Assembly: GCA_023418475.1 (NCBI GenBank) | Contig: JAEZZO010000061.1 | Coordinates: forward strand, 1-11,409 | Length of the DNA: 11,409 nucleotides | From: Bacillota bacterium | GTDB taxonomy: Bacteria; Bacillota; Clostridia; Lachnospirales; Lachnospiraceae | Direction: 5' to 3' | Shown: positions 5,742-11,409 of the stretch, piece after piece | Layout of the letters: every line of letters starts with the position of its first letter | Numbering within the stretch: the first letter of the stretch is position 1 | Program-made: the position numbers and the translations under genes | The notes under the pieces: model-generated | Database searches by the model: none | What the model saw: the letters and a program-made list of their open reading frames with translations, nothing else | Told to the model about the DNA's origin: nothing

Positions 5742-6674
5742 ATGGGAATGTACAGTAGTAATATTAATACAAAGCAATTTCAGATATTAACGGATATTAA
5801 TTTAATATGGGATTTCATGGTAGAAATCTATGGGCGTAATTTCACTAATGGTGTAGCGGCTCCTTTTTATGAATACGCCATCACATCAACATGGATGGAC
5901 ATTTCATATCAGTACTTGAATCGAATTTGGTTTGATGGAGATAAAGTTGTAGCATTTGTTTTCACTGAATCACCTGTTACTAATATATTTTTTAATCTTC
6001 GTCCGGGATATGAAGAATTAGTGGAGGAACTGTTAGATTACGCGGAAGAATATATGCCGAATTTTGATAATCAGAGACAATTTATTTTATTTAAAGGGCA
6101 GGATAGTCTGATGGATGCAGTGGCAAAGAGAGGATATCGTAAGATGGATGAAGAACATGACTTCATTTTCGATTTTCAAAATGAACTTACCTATAAGCTG
6201 CCAGAAGGTTTTCACTTCGTGAAGGAAAGCGAAGTTGATCCCGTAAAACTGGCCAGGTGTTGCTGGAAGGGATTTGACCATGAGCAGGAAAAAGGTCCAT
6301 TTGAGAAATGGGAAGAGGCAGATTGCGGAACGAACTGGAATCCACAAAAGGGATATAATGGTGTGCGAAAAGTTAAGATGTGTCCGGCTCCTCATGCAAC
6401 GCCCCAATTCGATATAATAATTGCAAACGAAGAAGAAGAGTATGTTTGCTACTCCGGAATGTGGTGGGTGAAGGAAAACAATTTAGCTTATATGGAGCCC
6501 TTATGCACAATACCCGAATATAGAAACAGAGGATTGGCAGCGGTTGCTTTATCGAAACATTACGAACGAATGAAGAAGCTTGGTGCAACTCATATGACTG
6601 GCGGAGGGAACGAGTTTTATAAGAAAATTGGTTACTCTGACGGGATTGTGTGGACACATTGGAAGAAGAGTTGA
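5742..6674 (+). CDS. GNAT-family N-acetyltransferase
   Basis: Predicted 310-residue cytosolic acetyltransferase. The acetyl-CoA pocket is seen at CTIPEYRNRGLAAVAL (residues 255-270), with the RNRGLA turn at 261-266, and the terminal block GGNEFYKKIGYSD (288-300) is the usual last strand and helix. The N-terminal 150 residues may be a second, degenerate GNAT-like half. The acceptor is unknown. ATG 5742 is preferred because GAGGAAGG at 5723-5730 lies upstream, though 11 bases is a long spacing; ATG 5748 is possible. The frame stays open back to at least 5562, but the upstream part belongs to a kinase remnant. Confidence 0.75.
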   Translation: MGMYSSNINTKQFQILTDINLIWDFMVEIYGRNFTNGVAAPFYEYAITSTWMDISYQYLNRIWFDGDKVVAFVFTESPVTNIFFNLRPGYEELVEELLDYAEEYMPNFDNQRQFILFKGQDSLMDAVAKRGYRKMDEEHDFIFDFQNELTYKLPEGFHFVKESEVDPVKLARCCWKGFDHEQEKGPFEKWEEADCGTNWNPQKGYNGVRKVKMCPAPHATPQFDIIIANEEEEYVCYSGMWWVKENNLAYMEPLCTIPEYRNRGLAAVALSKHYERMKKLGATHMTGGGNEFYKKIGYSDGIVWTHWKKS

Positions 6675-6794
6675 TGTCGATTTTTTAATATACCAGTAAA
6701 AAAGAAAATTAGATTATTAAAATTCAGATAAATGAACAATAACGTTAAATATTAATAATTGGTTCGTAAAATTAGAATTAATCGGAGGATATAA

Positions 6795-7277
6795 ATGCGA
6801 AAAGTATATTTGGATATATTAAAATTGAAGGATTGTTATAGTTTATTCATACCAGATGTTCTAGTTATCCCAGCCGGTACCACTATATACTCAATGAGCA
6901 TTAATGATAGGAATGAAGAATACCAAAAATATGCTGATGATTACGACATTCATTTTATTTTTGATGATGATATTCCTGTTTTAGAGTTTTACACGGTTCC
7001 TCAAGTTGACATTATGGCAAGAGATAGCGTAGGTGGATTGATTGGAACAGTCGGGCAACAATCTGATATAGAAAGTGATGCACCTATATGTTATATCAAT
7101 AACAAACGAGAATGTTTTCTGATTGCTAAAACAGGGAAAGAATTTTTGAAAATAGTAAATTCATGGAAACAGCATCTTGAACCTTATAAAGATATTGTAT
7201 TTTATGCTTCAAAATCAGAGGCTGAAAAAGAACTGGAATTTATCGAGACTCCCATAATGAAAATAGAAGGAAATTAA
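6795..7277 (+). CDS. Conserved protein of unknown function, possibly SUKH-like
   Basis: Predicted 160-residue soluble protein with no signal peptide or membrane segment. A weak resemblance to SUKH proteins is seen in FDDDIPVLEFYTVPQVDI, then ARDSVGGLIGTVG, then APICYINNKRECFLIAKTGK followed by EFL, which is how that fold ends a core sheet before a helix. The C-terminal region is helical and charged. GGAGG at 6784-6788 lies 6 bases before the ATG. The 120-bp spacer upstream is AT-rich and holds no obvious gene. Function is not recognised. Confidence 0.6.
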   Translation: MRKVYLDILKLKDCYSLFIPDVLVIPAGTTIYSMSINDRNEEYQKYADDYDIHFIFDDDIPVLEFYTVPQVDIMARDSVGGLIGTVGQQSDIESDAPICYINNKRECFLIAKTGKEFLKIVNSWKQHLEPYKDIVFYASKSEAEKELEFIETPIMKIEGN

Positions 7278-7497
7278 AGATTATGACTTTGGAGCTAACG
7301 ATGGATTTTTAGTGTCAGGTGGGTATCAAATACAAACAAATGATTAAATATTGATCTATTATAATCCAAATGGCTTATTTAGAGCCTTTATTAGCTATAA
7401 AATGGGACTGAAATCAGCAAAAAAAGATTGGTTGATAATAGGTATCGTATTTCTTCTTGTCACTATATATCTTGCTATCAGACACCTTAATACATAG
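7267..7497 (+). pseudogene. Broken ORF ending in a membrane segment
   Basis: One frame reads YDFGANDGFLVSGGYQ, meets a TAA at 7345-7347, then continues as YYNPNGLFRAFISYK and MGLKSAKKDWLIIGIVFLLV to a TAG at 7495-7497. The end is one hydrophobic helix. The ATG at 7402 could start a 31-residue membrane peptide, but no ribosome-binding site precedes it. Most likely this is the 3' end of a lost membrane-protein gene with an internal stop. Its start overlaps the gene ending at 7277. Confidence 0.35.
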
Positions 7498-7526
7498 ATA
7501 ATGAGTATAATCAAGAAGTTTTGTTA

Positions 7527-7547
7527 TTTGCAGTAGTTTACTATTAC
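7527..7547 (+). repeat. Spacer element copy E
   Basis: TTTGC, AGTA, GTTTAC, then TATTAC match copy B at 18 of 21 positions. It lies 29 bases after the stop of the membrane-segment fragment and 55 bases before the next start. AGTA and TACT within it form a small hairpin, and TTGC pairs with a GCAA about 20 bases on. Confidence 0.5.
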
Positions 7548-7570
7548 GAAGAGCAAGCGTTATTTATAAT
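7542..7570 (+). promoter_or_regulatory. Candidate promoter of the 7603 remnant
   Basis: A perfect TATAAT at 7565-7570 is preceded after 17 bp by TATTAC at 7542-7547, a weak -35. It lies 32 bases before the ATG at 7603 and overlaps the end of element copy E. Confidence 0.35.
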
Positions 7571-7602
7571 AAATGTAATTATATTTAAAATGGAGGTTTC
7601 TT

Positions 7603-7728
7603 ATGAAGAGAGCAGTAATTGGCTCAGTATTTATGGTTTCAGGATTACTTATTACATCAAGCTTATTAATTACAGCTACTTTCTATGTACCGATGATTAC
7701 CCAATGGCGTGGTTCAAAATTATGGTTT
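7603..7728 (+). pseudogene. 5' part of a small membrane protein gene
   Basis: A good GGAGG at 7592-7596 and ATG 7603 begin MKRAVIGSVFMVSGLLITSS followed by LLITATFYVPMITQWRGSKLWF, a typical N-terminal signal-anchor or first transmembrane helix plus outer loop. The frame continues to 7818, but after LWF the residues no longer look like a membrane protein. From about 7722 the DNA instead encodes, in another frame, a different protein. So only the front of this gene survives; expression signals are intact. Confidence 0.5.
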
Positions 7729-7899
7729 TGTCCAGTTACCAAAATGAGGATGGCGGTTTTGGTTACAACATCGAGTGCAACAATTGGAACCCTAAAAGAT
7801 TTTGCAGTAATGGTATGAGTTGGCGTGCTATATAAAATTTTTGGCTACCCTAATATAAGAGAAAGGGAACTATGCAATATCATAGAGTTTGTTGAATAG
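7722..7899 (+). pseudogene. Fragment of a prenyltransferase/squalene-cyclase repeat protein
   Basis: In the frame starting at 7722 the sequence SSYQNEDGGFGYNIECNNWN then P is read. QNEDGGFG with NWNP is the QW-type repeat of the prenyltransferase and squalene-hopene cyclase superfamily, also found in hypothetical Clostridia proteins. That frame stops at 7833-7835; the next frame carries on with YKIFGYPNIRERELCNIIEF to TAG 7897-7899, consistent with the following helix after a frameshift. No start codon or site of its own is present. It is a fragment joined to the front of an unrelated membrane-protein gene. Confidence 0.5.
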
Positions 7900-7927
7900 G
7901 ATACCATGATAAATAAAAACTGTGAAG

Positions 7928-7956
7928 TTGAATGTGTATTTATGATGGAGTATTAC
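7928..7956 (+). promoter_or_regulatory. Candidate promoter of the APH-like gene
   Basis: TTGAAT at 7928-7933 and TATTAC at 7951-7956 are spaced by 17 bp, each matching the consensus at 4 of 6 positions. The leader to the ATG at 8040 would be about 77 nt. No other gene or structure is seen in 7900-8039. Confidence 0.3.
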
Positions 7957-8039
7957 AAATGAAAGGAAAAGATGAGTAATTCTGAATGATTGGATATAGA
8001 CAATTAGCAATAAAATGACGCAGGAAGGAAAATGTAACG

Positions 8040-9041
8040 ATGATAAGGCAAGACAGTATTACATCAGAAATGCTAGTAAAGGTATTAGAGAGAGCTCTGG
8101 GTCAGGATATTAAAGAGGTAAGCATTGAAACAGAGCAGTTACAGGGTGGGACTGTAGGAGAGATAAAGCTGGTATATGGAGTGGCAAAAACAAGAGAGGA
8201 GAAAGAATTGCCTTATAAGATTGTCTATAAAAGACAAAGAAAGTGGGAACGCTACGGTGATCCAGATTCATGGCGCAGGGAGTATGATCTATATAAATCA
8301 AATCTGGACACGCTATTTTCGGACTCATTGCGTTGGCCGAAATGCTATTATGCGGAATTATCAGAGGATGAAACTCAGATATGGATGGAATATATTGAGG
8401 GAGTATCGGGGTTGAAGCTAACTGGTGATATGTATGAGCAGGTAGCAGAGGAGTTAGGAAGGTTTCAAGGCAGGCTCTATGCACAGCAGCCTGAGTTCCT
8501 GAATACAGTTACGAATCTCAGTAAAAAAGAGTATAGTAAAAATTTTTATTTGCATTATCGGTCATGGAATGAGGTGTATGACTATATCCGTGCTGAAGAC
8601 TGTGAAATACCCAGGTATTTATGTGAAATGCTTATCGATGTGGATGAACGCTCTGATGAGATATGGGCTAATATTGAGCAGTTGCCGGTAGTGCTTTGTC
8701 ACAGGGACTTTTGGGTGGCAAACATATTTTATGCGGATCAGAATATTCGATTGATTGATTGGGATACCGCCGGTTGGGGATACATGGGCGAAGATATTGC
8801 AAGCCTGATCGCAGATGAAGCGGATGTTGCACATATGGCGGAATACTATGGAAGATGCGTAAAAGCTTATTATAAGGGATTTTCAGAATATGTGGGTATA
8901 TCAAATATCAAGTACCATTTAGTAAAAGAACTGATTCTTTTTATGTTTGGCTACAGACTGGTGGAGTGGTATAAATTTGCGAAAACGTCTGAGGAAAGGG
9001 CTTTGCAGATTGAAACACTTCATAAAATTTATGAAATGTAG
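8040..9041 (+). CDS. APH/choline-kinase-family phosphotransferase
   Basis: Predicted 333-residue cytosolic kinase. The catalytic loop LCHRDFWVANIF (residues 219-230) contains H221, D223 and N228, and RLIDWDTAGWG (237-247) holds the metal-binding D240 and D242, as in aminoglycoside phosphotransferases. YKIVYKRQ near 59-66 carries the likely ATP lysine, and WRREYDLYKS (78-87) the partner glutamate. IWMEYIEGVSG (114-124) is the hinge. Family members phosphorylate aminoglycosides, macrolides, choline or other alcohols, and this sequence does not match a named resistance enzyme I can recall. AGGAAGG at 8022-8028 lies 11 bases before the ATG. It appears less AT-rich than its neighbours, suggesting a separate origin. 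Confidence 0.8.
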   Translation: MIRQDSITSEMLVKVLERALGQDIKEVSIETEQLQGGTVGEIKLVYGVAKTREEKELPYKIVYKRQRKWERYGDPDSWRREYDLYKSNLDTLFSDSLRWPKCYYAELSEDETQIWMEYIEGVSGLKLTGDMYEQVAEELGRFQGRLYAQQPEFLNTVTNLSKKEYSKNFYLHYRSWNEVYDYIRAEDCEIPRYLCEMLIDVDERSDEIWANIEQLPVVLCHRDFWVANIFYADQNIRLIDWDTAGWGYMGEDIASLIADEADVAHMAEYYGRCVKAYYKGFSEYVGISNIKYHLVKELILFMFGYRLVEWYKFAKTSEERALQIETLHKIYEM

Positions 9042-9112
9042 GCGTTGTGACGGCGTCTTAACTAGAAGAAAGTTAACGATATGAAAAGTAATTTTCGTCA
9101 TCCTATTCTATT

Positions 9113-9128
9113 TATAATGTATCGATAC
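9113..9128 (+). promoter_or_regulatory. Consensus -10 box abutting a 10-bp palindrome
   Basis: TATAAT at 9113-9118 is immediately followed by GTATCGATAC at 9119-9128, a perfect palindrome over the expected start point. The -35 region (TTTTCG, 9092-9097) is poor and only 15 bp away. An operator at +1 is plausible. It would serve the small ORF at 9140 or the gene at 9373. Confidence 0.35.
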
Positions 9129-9139
9129 AGGGCAACAAA

Positions 9140-9304
9140 GTGAAAAGCTTGATTGTTTCATTCTTATTACAGAAAGGCCACTATATGGATGCAATAAAAA
9201 TACTTCATATGGAAAACGATAGACAAAATATGGCTGCGGAGGATCAATTTCTATATATTCACTGCATACGTAGCTCAACGAAATATCAATGCAAGTGGAT
9301 ATGA
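9140..9304 (+). CDS. Possible small ORF of 54 residues
   Basis: GTG 9140 is preceded by AGGG at 9129-9132 with 7-base spacing and lies about 15 bases after a likely start point. The product begins with KSLIVSFLLQKGHYMDAIKI, mildly hydrophobic then helical, and ends near CIRSSTKYQCKWI. No family is recognised. It may be a fragment of a larger lost gene rather than a functional peptide. Nothing else is visible between 9042 and 9372. Confidence 0.25.
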   Translation: MKSLIVSFLLQKGHYMDAIKILHMENDRQNMAAEDQFLYIHCIRSSTKYQCKWI

Positions 9305-9372
9305 ATTCACAGCAGTACGTACTAGTTAAAAGTTATAAGGAAAAAATCAAGATAAGTTTGTGGGGGATAACA

Positions 9373-9864
9373 ATGAGCCGATTATATTATTTTGCGAGCG
9401 ATGAGGCGTTAGAAGAACAACATAATCCATATGTGAAGTTATTGTCTGTGAATCAGGCTTTGGAGCTGGGAGTTACAGTCGACTTGGATTTGTTTGGGGA
9501 TAATTTTGATAAAGATAAGCCTGAGGTCATTTTATTTTGTGAGGATGAGGCAAAATTTGAATATCCAAACATCTTTTCGATAAATAAAGAGAAATACTAC
9601 GATGATATCGGAACCTCCAGACAGTTTTGTACTGCACTGGAATGGAATTACTCGGAGGATACGGTTGATGTTATAATTAAATATATTGAAAATCATTTAA
9701 AAACCGCACCGGAACTTGAGCTTTGGAATGTATGGCTGGGTAGTGATGAGATACCTGCTAACGGAAAGAAAACGTTTTGTAAAGTAAGTAATCTAACAAC
9801 CGGCAGATTGAAAGAATTTTACAATAGTGAATTAGATTTTCAATGCTTGACTATCGTGAGGTAA
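9373..9864 (+). CDS. Conserved protein of unknown function
   Basis: Predicted 163-residue soluble acidic protein, without signal or membrane segments. It starts MSRLYYFASDEALEEQHNPY, then LLSVNQALELG; the middle has ALEWNYSEDTVDVIIKYIEN (89-108) and LELWNVWLG (115-123). I recall similarly organised hypothetical proteins in Firmicutes that begin with RLYYFASD, but no function. ATG 9373 is chosen because GGGGG at 9362-9366 lies 6 bases upstream; the in-frame ATG at 9289 would add 28 residues without a site and overlaps the small ORF at 9140. A weak terminator follows. Confidence 0.65.
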   Translation: MSRLYYFASDEALEEQHNPYVKLLSVNQALELGVTVDLDLFGDNFDKDKPEVILFCEDEAKFEYPNIFSINKEKYYDDIGTSRQFCTALEWNYSEDTVDVIIKYIENHLKTAPELELWNVWLGSDEIPANGKKTFCKVSNLTTGRLKEFYNSELDFQCLTIVR

Positions 9865-9878
9865 GTCTCTGTGTTTCT

Positions 9879-9897
9879 AGTATAGCAGCTACTTTTT
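9879..9897 (+). terminator. Weak intrinsic terminator candidate
   Basis: AGTA and TACT can pair around a small bulged loop and are followed by TTTTT. The stem is short, so efficiency would be low. The stretch also distantly resembles the recurring spacer element (GCAG, TA, TTT, AC, TATT with insertions). Confidence 0.3.
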
Positions 9898-10008
9898 ACC
9901 TATTGGAATATAAATGTAAGGTAAATTTTGTGTCAAAGATTGTTTTGAAAATAAAATAGTTTTTCCAGTAATGTAAGTATGATTTTAAATAGAAGTGGAG
10001 ATAGAAAA

Positions 10009-10262
10009 ATGACAAGCACAATTTATGAGATTGGCTCAATAAAACAATATAAGTATGTAGTTATTCTTTCAGAATAAATGACAAGATTTTATTGAGCAGA
10101 CACAAAAAAATGAACAACTTAGGAAACACAAGAGGGCTTATTGAAATTGGTGAAGAACCGATTGAAGCCGCAAAAAGAGAATTATATGTAGAAATAAGAC
10201 AACTGGAAAGGCAAAATAATATGGAGTGCCTTATAACATGTGCTATTCAAATGAGCAAATAG
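10009..10262 (+). pseudogene. Broken Nudix hydrolase gene
   Basis: ATG 10009 with GGAG at 9997-10000 begins MTSTIYEIGSIKQYKYVVIL, then stops at TAA 10075-10077. In the frame from 10077 it continues NDKILLSRHKK and then RGLIEIGEEPIEAAKRELYV before stopping at 10260-10262. The latter is a Nudix box, G-x5-E-x7-REL, but the following EE-x-G is replaced by VEIR, so a metal-binding glutamate is lost. Intact relatives hydrolyse nucleoside diphosphates linked to other groups. A frameshift, a damaged box and a missing C-terminal half show it is not functional. Confidence 0.65.
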
Positions 10263-10378
10263 TAAAATATATAGATTTATCAATATTTATAGATACCCCT
10301 TTGGATATTGCTTTAGGAAGACGGTTGCTTAGAGACTATGCCTTAGGCAGGGAAATGAAATCAACATTACTTTTGTAA
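10220..10378 (+). pseudogene. C-terminal fragment of a P-loop kinase
   Basis: A frame open from 10220 reads PYNMCYSNEQIVKYIDLSIF and then IDTPLDIALGRRLLRDYALG to TAA 10376-10378. IDLSIFIDTPLDIAL-x-RRLLRD is the strand-plus-lid pattern of uridine-kinase-like P-loop proteins. There is no Walker A motif or start. It is joined to the broken Nudix gene in a different frame, the two overlapping by about 40 bases. A second case of a kinase tail without its head, after 5347-5700. Confidence 0.5.
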
Positions 10379-10395
10379 TTAGATTGGGGATATTA

Positions 10396-10424
10396 TTGTA
10401 CGTAACAAGAGTTAATATTAAAAT
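10396..10424 (+). promoter_or_regulatory. Candidate promoter of the second nucleotidyltransferase
   Basis: TTGTAC at 10396-10401 and TAAAAT at 10419-10424 are spaced by exactly 17 bp. The start would fall near 10431, giving a leader of about 47 nt before ATG 10478. Confidence 0.45.
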
Positions 10425-10477
10425 AGTTATGATTATTTGAAAGATTATATTATTTCCAGAAGAAAAGGAGAAATTAA

Positions 10478-11266
10478 ATGTATCAACATCATATAGAATC
10501 AATAGAAAATATGAAACGATATTTTGCAGACCGAGATGAAGTTATTGCACTTATATTTGGAGGATCTGTGGCAAAAGGATGTGAGAGGGAAGATTCCGAC
10601 TTGGATGCAATGGTTGTAATTTCTGAGGATAAATACGTAGAACGAAAATCTCGAAATGCTACAGCTGAAACAATAGATAATTTGTGTACATATCACGGCG
10701 GTTATATCGATGTAAAATATATGACAACACAATTTCTAAAAGATGCCGCCGAAAAAGGAAGTGAGCCGGCTAGAAATGCATTTGTGAAAGCACAGGTGTT
10801 ATTTACAAAGGATCCAGAGATTCTTGATATTGTTACTCATATTCCCGTATTTCAAGAAAAGGAAAAAGCAGAGAAGATGCTATCGTTCTATTCTAATTTC
10901 TGGCTAAATTACTACTACTTTTTGAAAAGTTGTCCCATAGACGGTTATATGCAACTTCATTCTACGAATGAAGTAATTTATAGTATATATCGTATGATAT
11001 TACAGCAAAATTCTATATTATTTCCAAGTAATCGAAGACTTGAGGAATTTGTTAAAAGCATTTCTTCTGAGACTGAGCATTTAGTAAGTCTCGGTAAAAA
11101 GTTTGCTATTTCTCAAAATATGAATGACGGAGATGAATTTGTAGATTATTTTATGAAGCTAAACAATTACAAATTCCCCGAAGATATCGGCATTGTTTTG
11201 TCACAGTATACAACAGATTTCGAGCAATGGTGGAGAATCTCTAGACCTAATGTAAATGAGTGGTAA
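10478..11266 (+). CDS. Nucleotidyltransferase-domain protein
   Basis: Predicted 262-residue cytosolic enzyme of the polymerase-beta-like nucleotidyltransferase superfamily. FGGSVAKGCEREDSDLDAMV (residues 27-46) has the Gly-Ser motif at G29-S30 and the metal pair D41 and D43. GGYIDVKYM (74-82) provides the third acidic residue, D78. The rest is helical. This is the layout of stand-alone antibiotic- or toxin-type nucleotidyltransferases; the substrate is not known. It is not closely similar to the AadA-like gene at 666. AAGGAG at 10465-10470 lies 7 bases before the ATG. An IS has inserted just downstream of its stop. Confidence 0.75.
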   Translation: MYQHHIESIENMKRYFADRDEVIALIFGGSVAKGCEREDSDLDAMVVISEDKYVERKSRNATAETIDNLCTYHGGYIDVKYMTTQFLKDAAEKGSEPARNAFVKAQVLFTKDPEILDIVTHIPVFQEKEKAEKMLSFYSNFWLNYYYFLKSCPIDGYMQLHSTNEVIYSIYRMILQQNSILFPSNRRLEEFVKSISSETEHLVSLGKKFAISQNMNDGDEFVDYFMKLNNYKFPEDIGIVLSQYTTDFEQWWRISRPNVNEW

Positions 11267-11273
11267 ATTTCAA

Positions 11274-11281
11274 TTTGCAGT
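11274..11281 (+). repeat. Possible interrupted spacer element copy F
   Basis: TTTGCAGT, 7 bases after the stop codon, equals the first 8 bases of copy E. The sequence then turns into the putative IS end. Eight bases alone are weak evidence; the position after a stop is what makes it notable. Confidence 0.25.
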
Positions 11282-11409
11282 GAGTGCAGTGGTCAAGCTT
11301 AATTGTAACACTTTGACCTAAAAGTTTTTGTGTTATTTCGAGCTTCATATGGAGTGAGTCCGTCGTTATACGAGTGAGGGCGAACATGGTTGTACCACAC
11401 ATAAGCAAA
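11281..11409 (-). mobile_element. Right end of an IS3-family-like insertion sequence (partial)
   Basis: The transposase 3' end is followed by about 18 bases and then a sequence reading TGAGTGCAGTGG from the outside, compatible with the TG...CA termini of IS3-group elements. GGTCAA at 11291-11296 and TTGACC at 11313-11318 form an inverted repeat around the stop codon, possibly a terminator. The other end lies outside the window, so the exact boundary and target duplication cannot be seen. Confidence 0.6.
11299..11409 (-). CDS. IS3-type transposase OrfB, C-terminal end (partial)
   Basis: The last 36 codons of a gene entering from the right edge read FAYVWYNHVRPHSYNDGLTP then YEARNN. The YN-x2-RPH-x5-GLTPYEA pattern is the end of the rve integrase-core domain of IS3-family DDE transposases, which cut and join DNA. 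The stop is the TAA complement at 11299-11301. The catalytic residues lie upstream, beyond the window. This is the only convincing gene on the - strand. Confidence 0.8.
   Translation of the reverse strand, partial: FAYVWYNHVRPHSYNDGLTPYEARNNTKTFRSKCYN

Noticed and set aside
585..7570. The recurring element as a shared promoter (-35 TTTACA or TTTACT)
   Set aside because: Only the copy at 4383 has a -10-like hexamer at 17 bp. In the others the right spacing holds no -10, so a promoter role does not explain all copies.
7521..7835. 104-residue ORF across the graveyard region
   Set aside because: Its first two thirds are an out-of-frame reading of the membrane-protein gene start; only the QNEDGGFG end is meaningful, and it is listed as a fragment.
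8110..8904. Several open minus-strand frames opposite the APH-like gene
   Set aside because: They lie entirely opposite a gene with clear catalytic motifs, lack ribosome-binding sites and have implausible composition.
1..11409. CRISPR array, tRNA or rRNA gene
   Set aside because: No regularly spaced repeats and no cloverleaf or rRNA-like conserved stretches were seen on reading both strands.

Overview
The window is AT-rich low-GC Firmicute DNA. Strong purine-rich ribosome-binding sites (GGAGG, AAGGAG), AT-rich spacers and the gene content fit a Clostridia genome, plausibly Lachnospiraceae; the exact organism cannot be read from the sequence. Every convincing intact gene lies on the + strand. 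The only - strand coding sequence is the 3' end of an IS3-type transposase at the right edge.

Layout. 1-252: a gene-free leader with two promoter-like sites and two symmetric, operator-like sequences. 253-2603: a nucleoside 2-deoxyribosyltransferase-like protein, an AadA-like aminoglycoside nucleotidyltransferase, a SUKH (SMI1/KNR4)-like protein and a conserved protein of unknown function, with two short decayed C-terminal fragments between them. 2604-5258: a 73-residue two-helix membrane protein (copy 1), a P-loop kinase-like protein, a histidine phosphatase, a HIT-family protein and copy 2 of the membrane protein (about 97% identical in DNA). 5347-7277: a decapitated P-loop kinase remnant reading in frame into a GNAT acetyltransferase, then an unknown protein. 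7278-8039: a gene graveyard with a membrane-peptide fragment, the 5' part of a small membrane protein, and a prenyltransferase-repeat fragment. 8040-9864: an APH-family phosphotransferase, a possible small ORF and a conserved unknown protein. 9865-10477: a broken Nudix hydrolase and another kinase fragment. 10478-11266: a second nucleotidyltransferase. 11281-11409: the IS end.

The genes do not form a pathway or an evident operon. They are unrelated, small, self-contained enzymes of detoxification, antibiotic-modification or nucleotide-cleaning type. Each has its own ribosome-binding site and usually 75-250 bp of spacer, and several have promoter-like sequences of their own. They are interleaved with truncated copies of similar families, so the region looks like a one-direction cassette-style accessory array.

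The most interesting signal is a recurring spacer element of about 21 bp: TTTGC, four variable bases, GTTTAC, A/T, then ATTAC. It occurs in the same orientation shortly after the stop codons of at least four genes or remnants, with a fifth truncated copy, and possibly a sixth cut by the IS. One copy folds into a bipartite hairpin, and sequence identity between the duplicated membrane-protein units stops inside its GTTTAC core. This resembles a cassette-boundary or recombination site, but no recombinase is present in the window and the element does not match the canonical integron attC consensus, so mobility is inference.
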